DNA of 5,524 bases from Proteiniphilum sp. (lineage in GTDB: Bacteria > Bacteroidota > Bacteroidia > Bacteroidales > Dysgonomonadaceae), in NCBI GenBank assembly GCA_012728465.1, contig JAAYFB010000167.1, positions 1 through 5,524 of the forward strand, written 5' to 3'. A model generated the notes under the pieces. It did not search any database and was not told the DNA's origin. It worked only from the letters and a program-made list of their open reading frames with translations. The position numbers and the translations under genes are program-made. Below are positions 1-5,524 of this stretch, piece by piece (position 1 is the first letter of the stretch; each line of letters begins with the position of its first letter).

Positions 1-19
1 CCCATTATCAGTAATTAAG

Positions 20-68
20 TTGACAAATAGAAGGAAAGGTTGTCATTTCATCATAATATTATTGTCAT
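20..68. promoter_or_regulatory. TTGTCAT-type repeated sites upstream of the pnuC promoter
   Basis: TTGTCAT occurs at 40-46 and again at 62-68, exactly 22 bp (about two helical turns) apart. The -33 TTTG of the promoter starts another 22 bp on, at 84. TTGACAA at 20-26 contains the reverse complement of TTGTCA, so 21-26 and 40-45 form an inverted pair. The sites are short and the region is AT-rich, so chance is a real alternative. If real, the arrangement suggests an activator or repressor acting on pnuC. No known operator consensus was recognised. Confidence 0.25.
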
Positions 69-83
69 GATGTATTAAAACCT

Positions 84-113
84 TTTGTTATTAAAATCTA
101 CTTATTATCTTTG
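84..113 (+). promoter_or_regulatory. Bacteroidota-type promoter of the pnuC unit
   Basis: TTTG at 84-87, an 18-base spacer and TATCTTTG at 106-113 match the -33 / -7 form (TTTG ... TAnnTTTG) used by the primary sigma factor of Bacteroidota. Transcription would begin around 119-121, giving a leader of about 85 bases before the pnuC start. The same octamer, TATCTTTG, lies 46 bases ahead of the MFS gene. Confidence 0.6.
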
Positions 114-137
114 TTGAGAATAAAATTCAGTGCGTCG

Positions 138-184
138 TCTGTTGCCTAGATATTTGTATTAATTTTCGAAGTAAAAGCAACAGA
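138..184 (+). promoter_or_regulatory. Long-range stem in the pnuC leader
   Basis: TCTGTTGC at 138-145 is perfectly complementary to GCAACAGA at 177-184, an 8-bp stem around a 31-base AT-rich loop. It lies wholly within the predicted leader and ends 20 bases before the start codon. The stem could be a regulatory RNA element or simply a leader structure. The conserved TPP-riboswitch sequences (CTGAGA and the second thiamine-pyrophosphate box) are not visible, and I do not recognise a known NAD-related aptamer. Confidence 0.35.
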
Positions 185-204
185 GTAATATTTAAAAAAT
201 TATC

Positions 205-843
205 ATGACATTTGATTGGAATTGGTGGCTTGAGTTATTTGCTGCAACATTAGGGGTACTGAGTGTTTGGTATGCGCGTAAAGAAAACATATTAGTATTT
301 CCGTTCGGGATTGTCAATGTTCTTATCTACATATACATCTGCTTTGCTGCTAGGCTTTATGCTAATGCTGGTATAAACATGGTGTACTTTATATCCAATG
401 CTTTTGGTTGGTATATGTGGGGGAAAAATGATGATGGCGAGAGTAGGGTAGAAATAGCTCATAACACTACGGTTCAAAACATTATTTCTTGGCTTTCCAT
501 TGTGGGTATTTATGCGTTGGCTCTTTTTGTATTGCGTTATGCAAACAGAACCGACATGGCTTATTTACACGATAGTGTGTTTAATCTTGGTAGTATTAAC
601 CTAACATTGCCTCACATTGATGCTTTTAACACTGCTTTCTTTATGGTGGCGACTATATTGATGGTATTTAAAAAGGTGGAGAATTGGGTCTTTTGGACTG
701 TGGGTAATGTGGTTTCTATTCCAATCTACATTTCGCAGGGGTTATACTTTACGGGAATACAATATGCTATATTCCTTGTGTTGGCTCTTATGGGATGGAT
801 AGAGTGGCGAAAAAAAATAAAATCGACGGCTATGGAACATTAA
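205..843 (+). CDS. pnuC: PnuC-family nicotinamide riboside transporter
   Basis: This inner-membrane protein of 212 residues is predicted to import nicotinamide riboside for NAD synthesis. Family members work by facilitated diffusion, and the substrate is trapped inside by phosphorylation. It has the usual family length and layout: an N-terminal segment with WLELFAATLGVLSVWYARKEN (roughly residues 8-28), PFGIVN (33-38), the stretch YANAGINM ... FGWYMW (52-72), further membrane helices near 93-112 and 141-155, and a C-terminal ENWVFW...GN...YFTGIQY...GWIEWRKK (159-204). W164 and N168 form the WxxxN motif that contributes to nicotinamide riboside binding in characterised PnuC, which favours this substrate over thiamine (PnuT-like relatives are common in this phylum). 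The chosen ATG gives the full family N-terminus and follows an A/T-rich leader with no Shine-Dalgarno, normal for Bacteroidota. No riboside kinase gene is adjacent. Family assignment is firm; substrate is inferred. Confidence 0.93.
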   Translation: MTFDWNWWLELFAATLGVLSVWYARKENILVFPFGIVNVLIYIYICFAARLYANAGINMVYFISNAFGWYMWGKNDDGESRVEIAHNTTVQNIISWLSIVGIYALALFVLRYANRTDMAYLHDSVFNLGSINLTLPHIDAFNTAFFMVATILMVFKKVENWVFWTVGNVVSIPIYISQGLYFTGIQYAIFLVLALMGWIEWRKKIKSTAMEH

Positions 844-875
844 CTGAAAAATAAACTTTTTAAAATTAAATAATT

Positions 876-1292
876 ATGGGGATAAAAATGATTTTGGTGC
901 TACTTGCCATTACCTACATAGGTATCTCTTGTAGTGAGGTAGAAGATGATTTGAGTAGTAATTTACTTGAAGGAGTGTGGGTAAACTCAGTTACTAAAAC
1001 TGATACTTTAGACTTTAGCGTGAAGCCTAGCTTTACGAATGCAAAAAATGTCTTTCAACTTAAAAGGGGCACAGAAGTGAACAGAGGATACGAGATGCCA
1101 AAGATAGGCAACGGATACTATGAATATTTTATTGATGGGGAAAAAATTTTCCTAAAAGGATTAATAATAGATATTCATGCTGGTAAGGGGTATTTATTCA
1201 AACAAAATATAGGAGACAATGCTTTTCAAATAGGCTCCTTTGCTCCATTTGATGGTAATCAATCGGTTTATGAATTTGTTAGAGTGAAGTAG
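876..1292 (+). CDS. Small predicted lipoprotein, unknown function
   Basis: A 138-residue protein that I cannot assign to a family. Residues 1-18 form a short signal peptide (one lysine, then a hydrophobic run) ending in GISC, with C19 as the likely lipidated cysteine. The residues right after it, SEVEDD, are acid-rich like the signals that send Bacteroidota lipoproteins to the outer face of the outer membrane, so surface exposure is plausible. The mature part reads as alternating short strands and turns (GVWVNS, NVFQLKRG, YYEYFIDGEKIFLKG, GYLFKQN, VYEFVRVK), suggesting a small beta barrel or lipocalin-like fold; this is an impression from the pattern only. An ATG at 888 would shorten the protein by four residues and also keep the signal peptide. 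It starts 32 bases after pnuC with no terminator between, so it is probably co-transcribed, and is followed by a strong terminator. No link between its function and pnuC can be shown. Confidence 0.85.
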   Translation: MGIKMILVLLAITYIGISCSEVEDDLSSNLLEGVWVNSVTKTDTLDFSVKPSFTNAKNVFQLKRGTEVNRGYEMPKIGNGYYEYFIDGEKIFLKGLIIDIHAGKGYLFKQNIGDNAFQIGSFAPFDGNQSVYEFVRVK

Positions 1293-1319
1293 CAAGCATA
1301 AACTTTTGATATAAATAAT

Positions 1320-1356
1320 AGCCGTTCAGGTAGTAAATACTTGTAACGGCTTTTTT
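1320..1356 (+). terminator. Intrinsic terminator of the pnuC-lipoprotein unit
   Basis: AGCCGTT (1320-1326) pairs with AACGGCT (1345-1351). Inside, CAGGTA (1327-1332) pairs with TACTTG (1338-1343) through one G-T wobble, leaving one bulged base (1344) and the loop GTAAA (1333-1337). The stem runs straight into six Ts (1351-1356). It lies 27 bases past the lipoprotein stop. There is no T-run on the other strand, so it acts on + strand transcripts only. Confidence 0.88.
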
Positions 1357-1357
1357 G

Positions 1358-1456
1358 TATAAGCTAGACCAGTAGCGACTAGAGTGGAAGTCAAATTTGA
1401 TTTTATTTATTAAACGGTTGTAACCCATAGTTTATTGTTTTATACTTTCCATAGAG
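1358..1456. other. Intergenic lead-in to the repeat array
   Basis: No coding potential was seen. It holds the perfect palindrome TCAAATTTGA (1391-1400), one base off the 42-bp lattice extended upstream and preceded by GTGGAAG, which may be an outlying, decayed unit. It also holds a small bulged hairpin: TAAACGGTT (1411-1419) against AACC (1422-1425) and GTTTA (1430-1434). Confidence 0.3.
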
Positions 1457-1962
1457 TTTAAAAAGTTATAAAACACAAGTGTGTTTATTATTTTCTTAGT
1501 CAAAAAGCCTTCATGTAGAAGCGTAATTACAAATAAAATGAACTTTTTCGCCTCAAACACAAATGTATTTGGTCACACATTTTTTATAATACGCTAAAAA
1601 TGCACTATTATTAACAGTATCCGCGCCCGTTAGTGTTAATAAATGTATATGTGCATGAAGATTGAGACAAAAAAGTGAGTCAATACAACTTGTATTTCAA
1701 GAAAATTGGAAAAAAGTGGCTCAATTACATTTGTGTTTTTGTCCACCGTGACCAAATAGTCCTAAAACACATTTGTGTTTGAGCCACATTTTTGCCATAT
1801 TGTTAAAAATAAAGGTTGATTAATGAGCTTTGGCGCGTTAATAATACTAAACCAATATGTTTTTAGGGAGAATTGCATCAATATATTGTCATTTACATAT
1901 GTGTTTGAAGATGATTTGAACAATATGTTGTCAATCACAAATGTGTTTAGCTCACTTTTTCT
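1457..1962. repeat. Array of diverged 42-bp palindromic repeats
   Basis: About twelve units tile this stretch without spacers. Cores of the form AAACACA-NN-TGTGTTT are centred at 1478.5, 1562.5, 1689, 1730.5, 1772.5, 1856.5, 1898.5 and 1940.5; successive distances are 84, 126.5, 41.5, 42, 84, 42 and 42. A related core is centred near 1648.5, two bases off the lattice. Lattice points 1520.5, 1604.5 and 1814.5 carry only weak matches. The best cores are 1471-1486 and 1765-1780, each with perfect 7-bp arms. Outside the core the arms continue as GTGGCTC or GTGAGTC on the left (1716-1722, 1675-1681) and GAGCCAC or AGCTCAC on the right (1781-1787, 1949-1955), followed by T-runs on the right or preceded by A-runs on the left. 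A full unit is therefore close to a 40-bp palindrome. A possible outlying unit is the palindrome TCAAATTTGA at 1391-1400. The function is unknown; see the findings. Confidence 0.8.
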
Positions 1963-1970
1963 CATAATGT
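1551..1970. repeat. Two tandem 210-bp blocks of five 42-bp units
   Basis: Block 1 (about 1551-1760) and block 2 (about 1761-1970) match unit by unit at an offset of 210 bp. The core at 1555-1570 matches 1765-1780. The TAAAAAT...ATTAA unit at 1595-1614 matches that at 1804-1823. GCGC at 1623-1626, the only GC-rich spot in the area, matches GCGC at 1833-1836. The cores at 1689 and 1730.5 match those at 1898.5 and 1940.5, including the TTTCAAGAAAATTGGAA / TTTGAAGATGATTTGAA flank. Divergence is high, so the duplication is old. A partial third block may precede it, since the core at 1478.5 sits 210 bp before 1689 and its right flank resembles that of 1689. Confidence 0.6.
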
Positions 1971-2071
1971 TAAATGATTAAATACGTTCAATAATCAATA
2001 TATCAGCAATTTGTCAAAAATAAGTCATGCATTTTAGCTTTTGCTCACACCTGTTGGTTTTGCGAGTGTAA
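1963..2071. other. Intergenic tail of the repeat array
   Basis: AT-rich, with no gene. The first part (1949-1975) still follows the right flank of the unit centred at 1772.5 (T-run, then CATA.TGTTAAA). GTCATGCA ... TTTTGCTCAC (2024-2048) resembles an array half-site pair but lies about 9 bp off the lattice, so it is only a possible decayed unit. Confidence 0.3.
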
Positions 2072-2361
2072 AATAGATTAACATTTAGTTGGCTTGCACA
2101 GATAAATGATATCGAAAAGCCTTTTAAAAAGGACATAGAACCGTTAAGTGTGTCAGAATTGTCGATAGTGATAAAATGATACTTTTCTTAGATTACTCAT
2201 ACAAAAACGGTGAAGAGCCATAAGTTGACTGTATCTCACAAAACGTTTTAAAGCAAAATCATTTTCTTAAGCAGATTAAAAATAAAAAGTTTGAATATGA
2301 TAAAACACCAATCATTTTTCCTTATGCTATGTCTATGTTTTTGTATCTTTGTATCTTATGA
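2072..2361 (+). pseudogene. Possible remnant of a small decayed gene
   Basis: There is no intact gene here, but two adjoining frames read like protein. From 2072 to 2179 one frame gives a 35-residue peptide containing INDIEKPFKKDIEPLSVSE and ends at TGA. The frame opened by the overlapping ATG at 2176 then gives MILFLDYSYKNGEEP, a TAA at 2221, and on without another stop to 2361, including QNHFLKQIKNKKFEYDKTP. One frameshift near 2176 and one internal stop would thus join about 95 codons. No family was recognised. AT-rich noncoding DNA easily gives lysine- and asparagine-rich peptides, so chance is a serious alternative. The proposed MFS promoter lies inside its 3' end. Confidence 0.2.
2340..2355 (+). 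promoter_or_regulatory. Candidate promoter -7 element for the MFS-uvrB unit
   Basis: TATCTTTG at 2344-2351 fits the Bacteroidota -7 consensus TAnnTTTG and lies 46 bases before the MFS start, a suitable leader length. It sits within two tandem copies of TTTGTATC (2340-2355). A matching -33 TTTG is not present at the usual 18-21 base distance (only weak T-rich matches near 2317-2325), so the promoter may be weak or need an activator. The array upstream would be well placed to influence it. Confidence 0.4.
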
Positions 2362-2396
2362 CTTTAAATATATAACAATTAAATTATAAAACAGAT

Positions 2397-3776
2397 ATGG
2401 TAGATCAGATTAAAAAGACTCTGAGAGACTCGGCAGCCGCAAGGTGGAGCGCACTATTCATTGTATCATTTACGATGATGTGTGCATATTTTCTAACAGA
2501 CATCATGGCACCCATGGCTGGATTGCTTGAAGGGCAGTTAGGATGGACCAGAGCTGAATATGGAACATTTACAAGTTCGTATGGTTGGTTCAACGTATTC
2601 TTATTGATGCTTATATTGGGTGGAATTATTCTAGATAAAGCAGGAATAAGGATTACTGGTGTAGGCGCAACCCTATTGATGGTCTTAGGTACTGGGATTA
2701 AGTATTGGGCAGTCTCCACTAGCTCGTTAGATGGTGTCACGTTGTTAGGTCTTAATGCACAAGTACTATGGGCAAGCATAGGTTTTGCTACGTTTGCTGT
2801 GGGAGTAGAAGTATCTGGTATCACTGTATCAAAGATTATAGTAAAATGGTTTAAGGGTAAAGAGCTGGCTACTGCAATGGGACTCGAAATGGCAATGGCA
2901 CGTATAGGTACTGCCTTTGCTCTAGGTTTCTCTGTGCCAATTGCTAAGGCCACGGGTGTAATAGATGTATCTCGCCCAGTATTAGTGGCCTTAATAGGTC
3001 TGTGTATTGGCTTCATTTCATTTCTTGTGTATGTAATGATGGATAAGAAATTAGATGCATCCATGTCGGAGAGCGGTCATGTTGTGTCTGAAGATGAGTT
3101 TAAGCTTTCAGATATTGGCGAAATACTTAAAACTAGAGGTTGGTGGTACATTGCTATATTGTGTGTACTGTTCTACTCTGCTGTATTTCCATTCTTGAAA
3201 TATGCAACGGATCTTATGGTAAACAAGTTTGGTGTTAATGAAGATTTGGCAGGTATGATACCGATGTTGCTACCATTTGGAAATATATTGTTAACACCTG
3301 TGTTTGGTGGTATATATGATAAGAAAGGAAAAGGAGCTACTATAATGATTATTGGTTCTATTATTCTAATTGTAGTTCATGCACTATTTTCTGTTCAAGC
3401 ACTAGATAATTGGATGATTGCAATGGCACTAATGATATTGTTAGGAATTGGCTTTTCGCTTGTTCCTTCAGCAATGTGGCCTTCAGTGCCGAAAATTGTT
3501 CCTGAAAATAGATTAGGTACCGCTTATGCACTAATATTTTATGTGCAAAACTGGGGACTGATGGGTGTGCCATTACTAATCGGTTGGGTGCTTGAAAAAT
3601 ATTGTATTTCTGGAACCGTTGTTAGAGATGGATTAACTGTAAATACTTACGATTATACATTGCCGATGATTATATTCACTCTTTTCGGAGTTCTTGCACT
3701 AATAGTAGCATTTTTGCTAAAAGCTGAAGATAAGAAAAAAGGATACGGATTGGAGTTGCCTAATATTGAGAAGTAG
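2397..3776 (+). CDS. MFS transporter resembling MFSD1
   Basis: A 459-residue inner-membrane transporter of the major facilitator superfamily, normal length, with about twelve predicted helices in two halves joined by a charged loop (roughly 216-247). The MFS loop motif appears in both halves: GGIILDKAGIRI (75-86) and GGIYDKKGKG (304-313). Other marks are WFKGKEL (151-157), MAMARIG (165-171), SAMWPSVPKIVPE (358-370), RLGTAYA (372-378) and QNWGL (384-388). From memory, these stretches resemble human MFSD1 (WFKGKEL, SMARIG, ALWPMV...VPE, LGTAYG, QNLGL), a lysosomal dipeptide carrier. Small-peptide transport is therefore a reasonable guess, but drug, sugar-acid or other solutes cannot be excluded. 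The ATG at 2397 opens just ahead of the first helix and has an A/T-rich leader without Shine-Dalgarno. uvrB begins 29 bases after the stop, without a terminator between. The 219-residue open frame on the other strand (2405-3064) is a shadow of this gene. Confidence 0.9.
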   Translation: MVDQIKKTLRDSAAARWSALFIVSFTMMCAYFLTDIMAPMAGLLEGQLGWTRAEYGTFTSSYGWFNVFLLMLILGGIILDKAGIRITGVGATLLMVLGTGIKYWAVSTSSLDGVTLLGLNAQVLWASIGFATFAVGVEVSGITVSKIIVKWFKGKELATAMGLEMAMARIGTAFALGFSVPIAKATGVIDVSRPVLVALIGLCIGFISFLVYVMMDKKLDASMSESGHVVSEDEFKLSDIGEILKTRGWWYIAILCVLFYSAVFPFLKYATDLMVNKFGVNEDLAGMIPMLLPFGNILLTPVFGGIYDKKGKGATIMIIGSIILIVVHALFSVQALDNWMIAMALMILLGIGFSLVPSAMWPSVPKIVPENRLGTAYALIFYVQNWGLMGVPLLIGWVLEKYCISGTVVRDGLTVNTYDYTLPMIIFTLFGVLALIVAFLLKAEDKKKGYGLELPNIEK

Positions 3777-3805
3777 CATGAGGCAAACTTTGTCAAGTAT
3801 ATAAA

Positions 3806-5524
3806 ATGAAATTTCAACTTACATCAAAATTTAAACCTACTGGCGATCAGCCACAGGCAATAAAAGCTTTGGTAGAGGGATTGTATGATAACAATCCCTA
3901 TCAAACGCTTTTGGGGGTTACTGGCTCGGGCAAAACTTTTACTATAGCCAATGTTATTGCTCAAGTTAATAAGCCTACACTTGTGCTAAGTCATAATAAA
4001 ACTCTTGCAGCGCAGTTGTATAGTGAGTTTAAGGGTTTTTTTCCAAACAACTCTGTTGAATATTTCGTTTCTTACTATGATTATTATCAGCCCGAAGCCT
4101 ATATTCCTACTACTAACACATATATCGAGAAGGATTTATCTATAAATGCAGAGATAGAGAAGCTAAGATTAGCAACTACATCTGCACTTCTTTCGGGCAG
4201 AAACGATGTGATTGTAGTCTCTTCAGTTTCGTGTCTGTATGGTATGGGCAATCCTGCTGACTTTCACGAAACCACTATCGATATAGAGGTTGGAAAAACA
4301 TTGGATAGAGATGAGTTTCTTCGCCAATTGGTTAGTAGCTTATATTCTCGCAATGAATCTGTTGAATATGACAGAGGGAATTTTAGGGTGAAAGGTGACA
4401 CTGTGGATGTTTACTTAGCTTATACTGATTTTATCATACGAGTAATATTTTGGGGTGATGATATAGAGAGCATTGAGGCTATAGATCCATTATCGGGTGT
4501 AACAACAGAGAAGTTTAGTACCTATCGAATATTCCCAGCAAATCTATTTATAACAACACAAGAGAGGATAAATAGAGCAATAGATGAGATACAAATTGAT
4601 TTGGGTAAGCAGGTTGAATTCTTTGAATCGATAGGAAAACCACTTGAGGCCAAGCGACTCTATGAGCGTGTAACTTTTGATGTGGAGATGATAAAGGAGA
4701 TTGGCTATTGTTCTGGTATCGAAAACTATTCAAGATACTTTGATGGTCGTGATCCTGGTACTCGTCCTTTCTGCTTACTAGACTTCTTTCCTGAAAATTA
4801 TCTAACGGTTATTGACGAAAGCCACGTTACCATTCCTCAGATTCGTGCTATGTATGGCGGCGATCATTCGCGAAAGACTAACCTAGTAGAGTATGGATTT
4901 AGACTACCAGCGGCAATTGATAATAGACCATTGAAGTTTGAAGAGTTTGAAATACTAGCACCCGAAATAATATTTGTTAGTGCTACTCCTGCCGATTATG
5001 AATTGCAAAAGTCTGAGGGAATTATCGTTGACCAACTTATAAGGCCTACAGGTTTGCTTGATCCTCCTATTGATGTTCGACCGAGTATGAATCAGATTGA
5101 TGATTTATTAGAGGAGATACAACAAAGAATTGAAGTTAACGAGCGTGTTTTAGTTACAACCCTAACAAAAAGGATGGCTGAGGAACTCACAGACTATCTT
5201 GCTGACAGTAGTGTGAAGTGTAGATATATTCACTCCGATGTAGAAACATTGGAACGAGTAAAGATAATGGATGATCTAAGGGCAGGAGTTTTTGATGTCT
5301 TAGTTGGTGTAAACCTATTGCGTGAGGGTCTCGATTTGCCGGAGGTCTCATTAGTTGCAGTACTTGATGCAGACAAAGAGGGGTTTTTGAGATCGCATCG
5401 CTCGCTTACGCAAACTGCAGGGCGTGCTGCTAGAAACGTTAATGGGAAGGTAATATTCTATGCAGACAAAATTACCAATAGCATGCGAATGACTATTGAT
5501 GAAACAAACAGAAGGAGAGAGAAG
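3806..5524 (+). CDS. uvrB: UvrABC excinuclease subunit B (3' end outside window)
   Basis: UvrB takes lesion sites from UvrA, tests the strand by inserting its beta-hairpin, and recruits UvrC for dual incision in nucleotide excision repair in the cytoplasm. The frame is open for 573 codons to the window edge; the family is usually about 670 residues, so roughly the last 100, including the UvrC-binding UVR helix pair, are missing. Visible marks: PTGDQPQAI (11-19), Walker A GVTGSGKT (37-44), TLAAQLY (66-72), the hairpin with [11 protein letters not shown] (89-99; Y90, Y91, Y93, Y94 are the lesion-probing tyrosine positions), DESH Walker B (337-340), SATP (392-395), RPTGLLDPP (413-421), HSD (476-478), [12 protein letters not shown] (503-514), [10 protein letters not shown] (520-529) and motif [11 protein letters not shown] (536-544). 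All catalytic motifs are intact. The start 29 bases after the MFS stop gives the typical N-terminus [16 protein letters not shown]. It is probably co-transcribed with the MFS gene; an AAACTTTG at 3784-3791 is one base from a -7 element and might give a promoter of its own. No SOS operator is recognisable in the short gap. Confidence 0.98.
   Translation, partial: MKFQLTSKFKPTGDQPQAIKALVEGLYDNNPYQTLLGVTGSGKTFTIANVIAQVNKPTLVLSHNKTLAAQLYSEFKGFFPNNSVEYFVSYYDYYQPEAYIPTTNTYIEKDLSINAEIEKLRLATTSALLSGRNDVIVVSSVSCLYGMGNPADFHETTIDIEVGKTLDRDEFLRQLVSSLYSRNESVEYDRGNFRVKGDTVDVYLAYTDFIIRVIFWGDDIESIEAIDPLSGVTTEKFSTYRIFPANLFITTQERINRAIDEIQIDLGKQVEFFESIGKPLEAKRLYERVTFDVEMIKEIGYCSGIENYSRYFDGRDPGTRPFCLLDFFPENYLTVIDESHVTIPQIRAMYGGDHSRKTNLVEYGFRLPAAIDNRPLKFEEFEILAPEIIFVSATPADYELQKSEGIIVDQLIRPTGLLDPPIDVRPSMNQIDDLLEEIQQRIEVNERVLVTTLTKRMAEELTDYLADSSVKCRYIHSDVETLERVKIMDDLRAGVFDVLVGVNLLREGLDLPEVSLVAVLDADKEGFLRSHRSLTQTAGRAARNVNGKVIFYADKITNSMRMTIDETNRRREK

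Noticed and set aside
114..204. TPP riboswitch ahead of a PnuT-type thiamine transporter
   Set aside because: The leader is only about 85 bases and the conserved thiamine-box sequences are absent; the protein also carries WxxxN as in nicotinamide riboside transporters.
292..477. 61-residue open frame on the - strand within pnuC
   Set aside because: It is antisense to a well-supported pnuC and shows no independent coding sign. The - strand frames at 3361-3573 and 4548-4733 are rejected for the same reason, opposite the MFS gene and uvrB.
1716..1955. DnaA-box or replication-origin iterons
   Set aside because: The repeated core does not match the DnaA box TTATNCACA, and no replication gene is nearby.
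1457..1962. CRISPR array
   Set aside because: The period is 42 bp with no room for unique spacers, the units tile directly and are diverged and palindromic throughout, and no cas gene is in the window.
1762..1965. 67-residue gene on the - strand
   Set aside because: It lies wholly inside the repeat array, its peptide repeats every 14 residues as the 42-bp DNA unit dictates, and the frame has a stop within the array with the repeat pattern continuing past it.
1358..2396. MITE or insertion sequence carrying the array
   Set aside because: I could not find terminal inverted repeats or a target-site duplication around the array, and no transposase frame is present. An old element with eroded ends cannot be excluded.
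2405..3064. 219-residue open frame on the - strand
   Set aside because: It is antisense to a clear MFS transporter and its product has no recognisable motif or membrane pattern; it is a shadow of the + strand gene.

Overview
The window looks like chromosomal DNA from an AT-rich member of the Bacteroidota, probably Bacteroidales. Four signs support this: a good match to the phylum's own promoter form (TTTG, 18-base spacer, TATCTTTG) upstream of the first gene; start codons preceded by A/T-rich leaders rather than Shine-Dalgarno sequences; a lipoprotein with an acidic stretch after its cysteine, as in Bacteroidota surface-export signals; and a UvrB with the QTAGRAARN form of helicase motif VI. 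The genus cannot be read from the sequence.

Layout. Positions 1-204 hold a promoter region with repeated TTGTCAT-type sites and a leader that can form a long-range stem. Next come pnuC (205-843, vitamin-precursor transporter of the nicotinamide riboside family) and a small predicted lipoprotein of unknown function (876-1292). They are probably one transcript, closed by a clear intrinsic terminator (1320-1356). A gene-free stretch of about 1 kb follows (1358-2396). The second transcription unit starts at 2397 with a twelve-helix MFS transporter that resembles the eukaryotic lysosomal dipeptide carrier MFSD1. Twenty-nine bases later comes uvrB (3806 onward), which leaves the window still open after 573 codons.

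The unusual part is the gene-free stretch. About 1457-1962 holds a diverged array of imperfect palindromes whose centres lie on a 42-bp lattice (1478.5 + 42k). At least eight of the twelve lattice points carry a recognisable core of the form AAACACA-NN-TGTGTTT, with arms rich in GTGGCTC / GAGCCAC and A5/T5 tracts. A second level of order is visible: the five units from about 1551 to 1760 are repeated, diverged, from about 1761 to 1970, an offset of 210 bp. 42 bp equals four turns of B-DNA, so all cores face the same side of the helix. 42 bp is also 14 codons, so short reading frames through the array show 14-residue peptide repeats that are probably by-products. Function is unknown. A phased protein-binding array, a structural or satellite-like repeat family, or the remains of a repeat-protein gene are all possible. 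Downstream of it, 2072-2361 may be the debris of a small decayed gene.

The genes do not form one pathway. pnuC serves NAD-precursor (or related vitamin) uptake, the MFS protein moves an unproven solute (small peptides are a reasonable guess), and uvrB is nucleotide excision repair, probably in the transporter's transcript only because of gene order.
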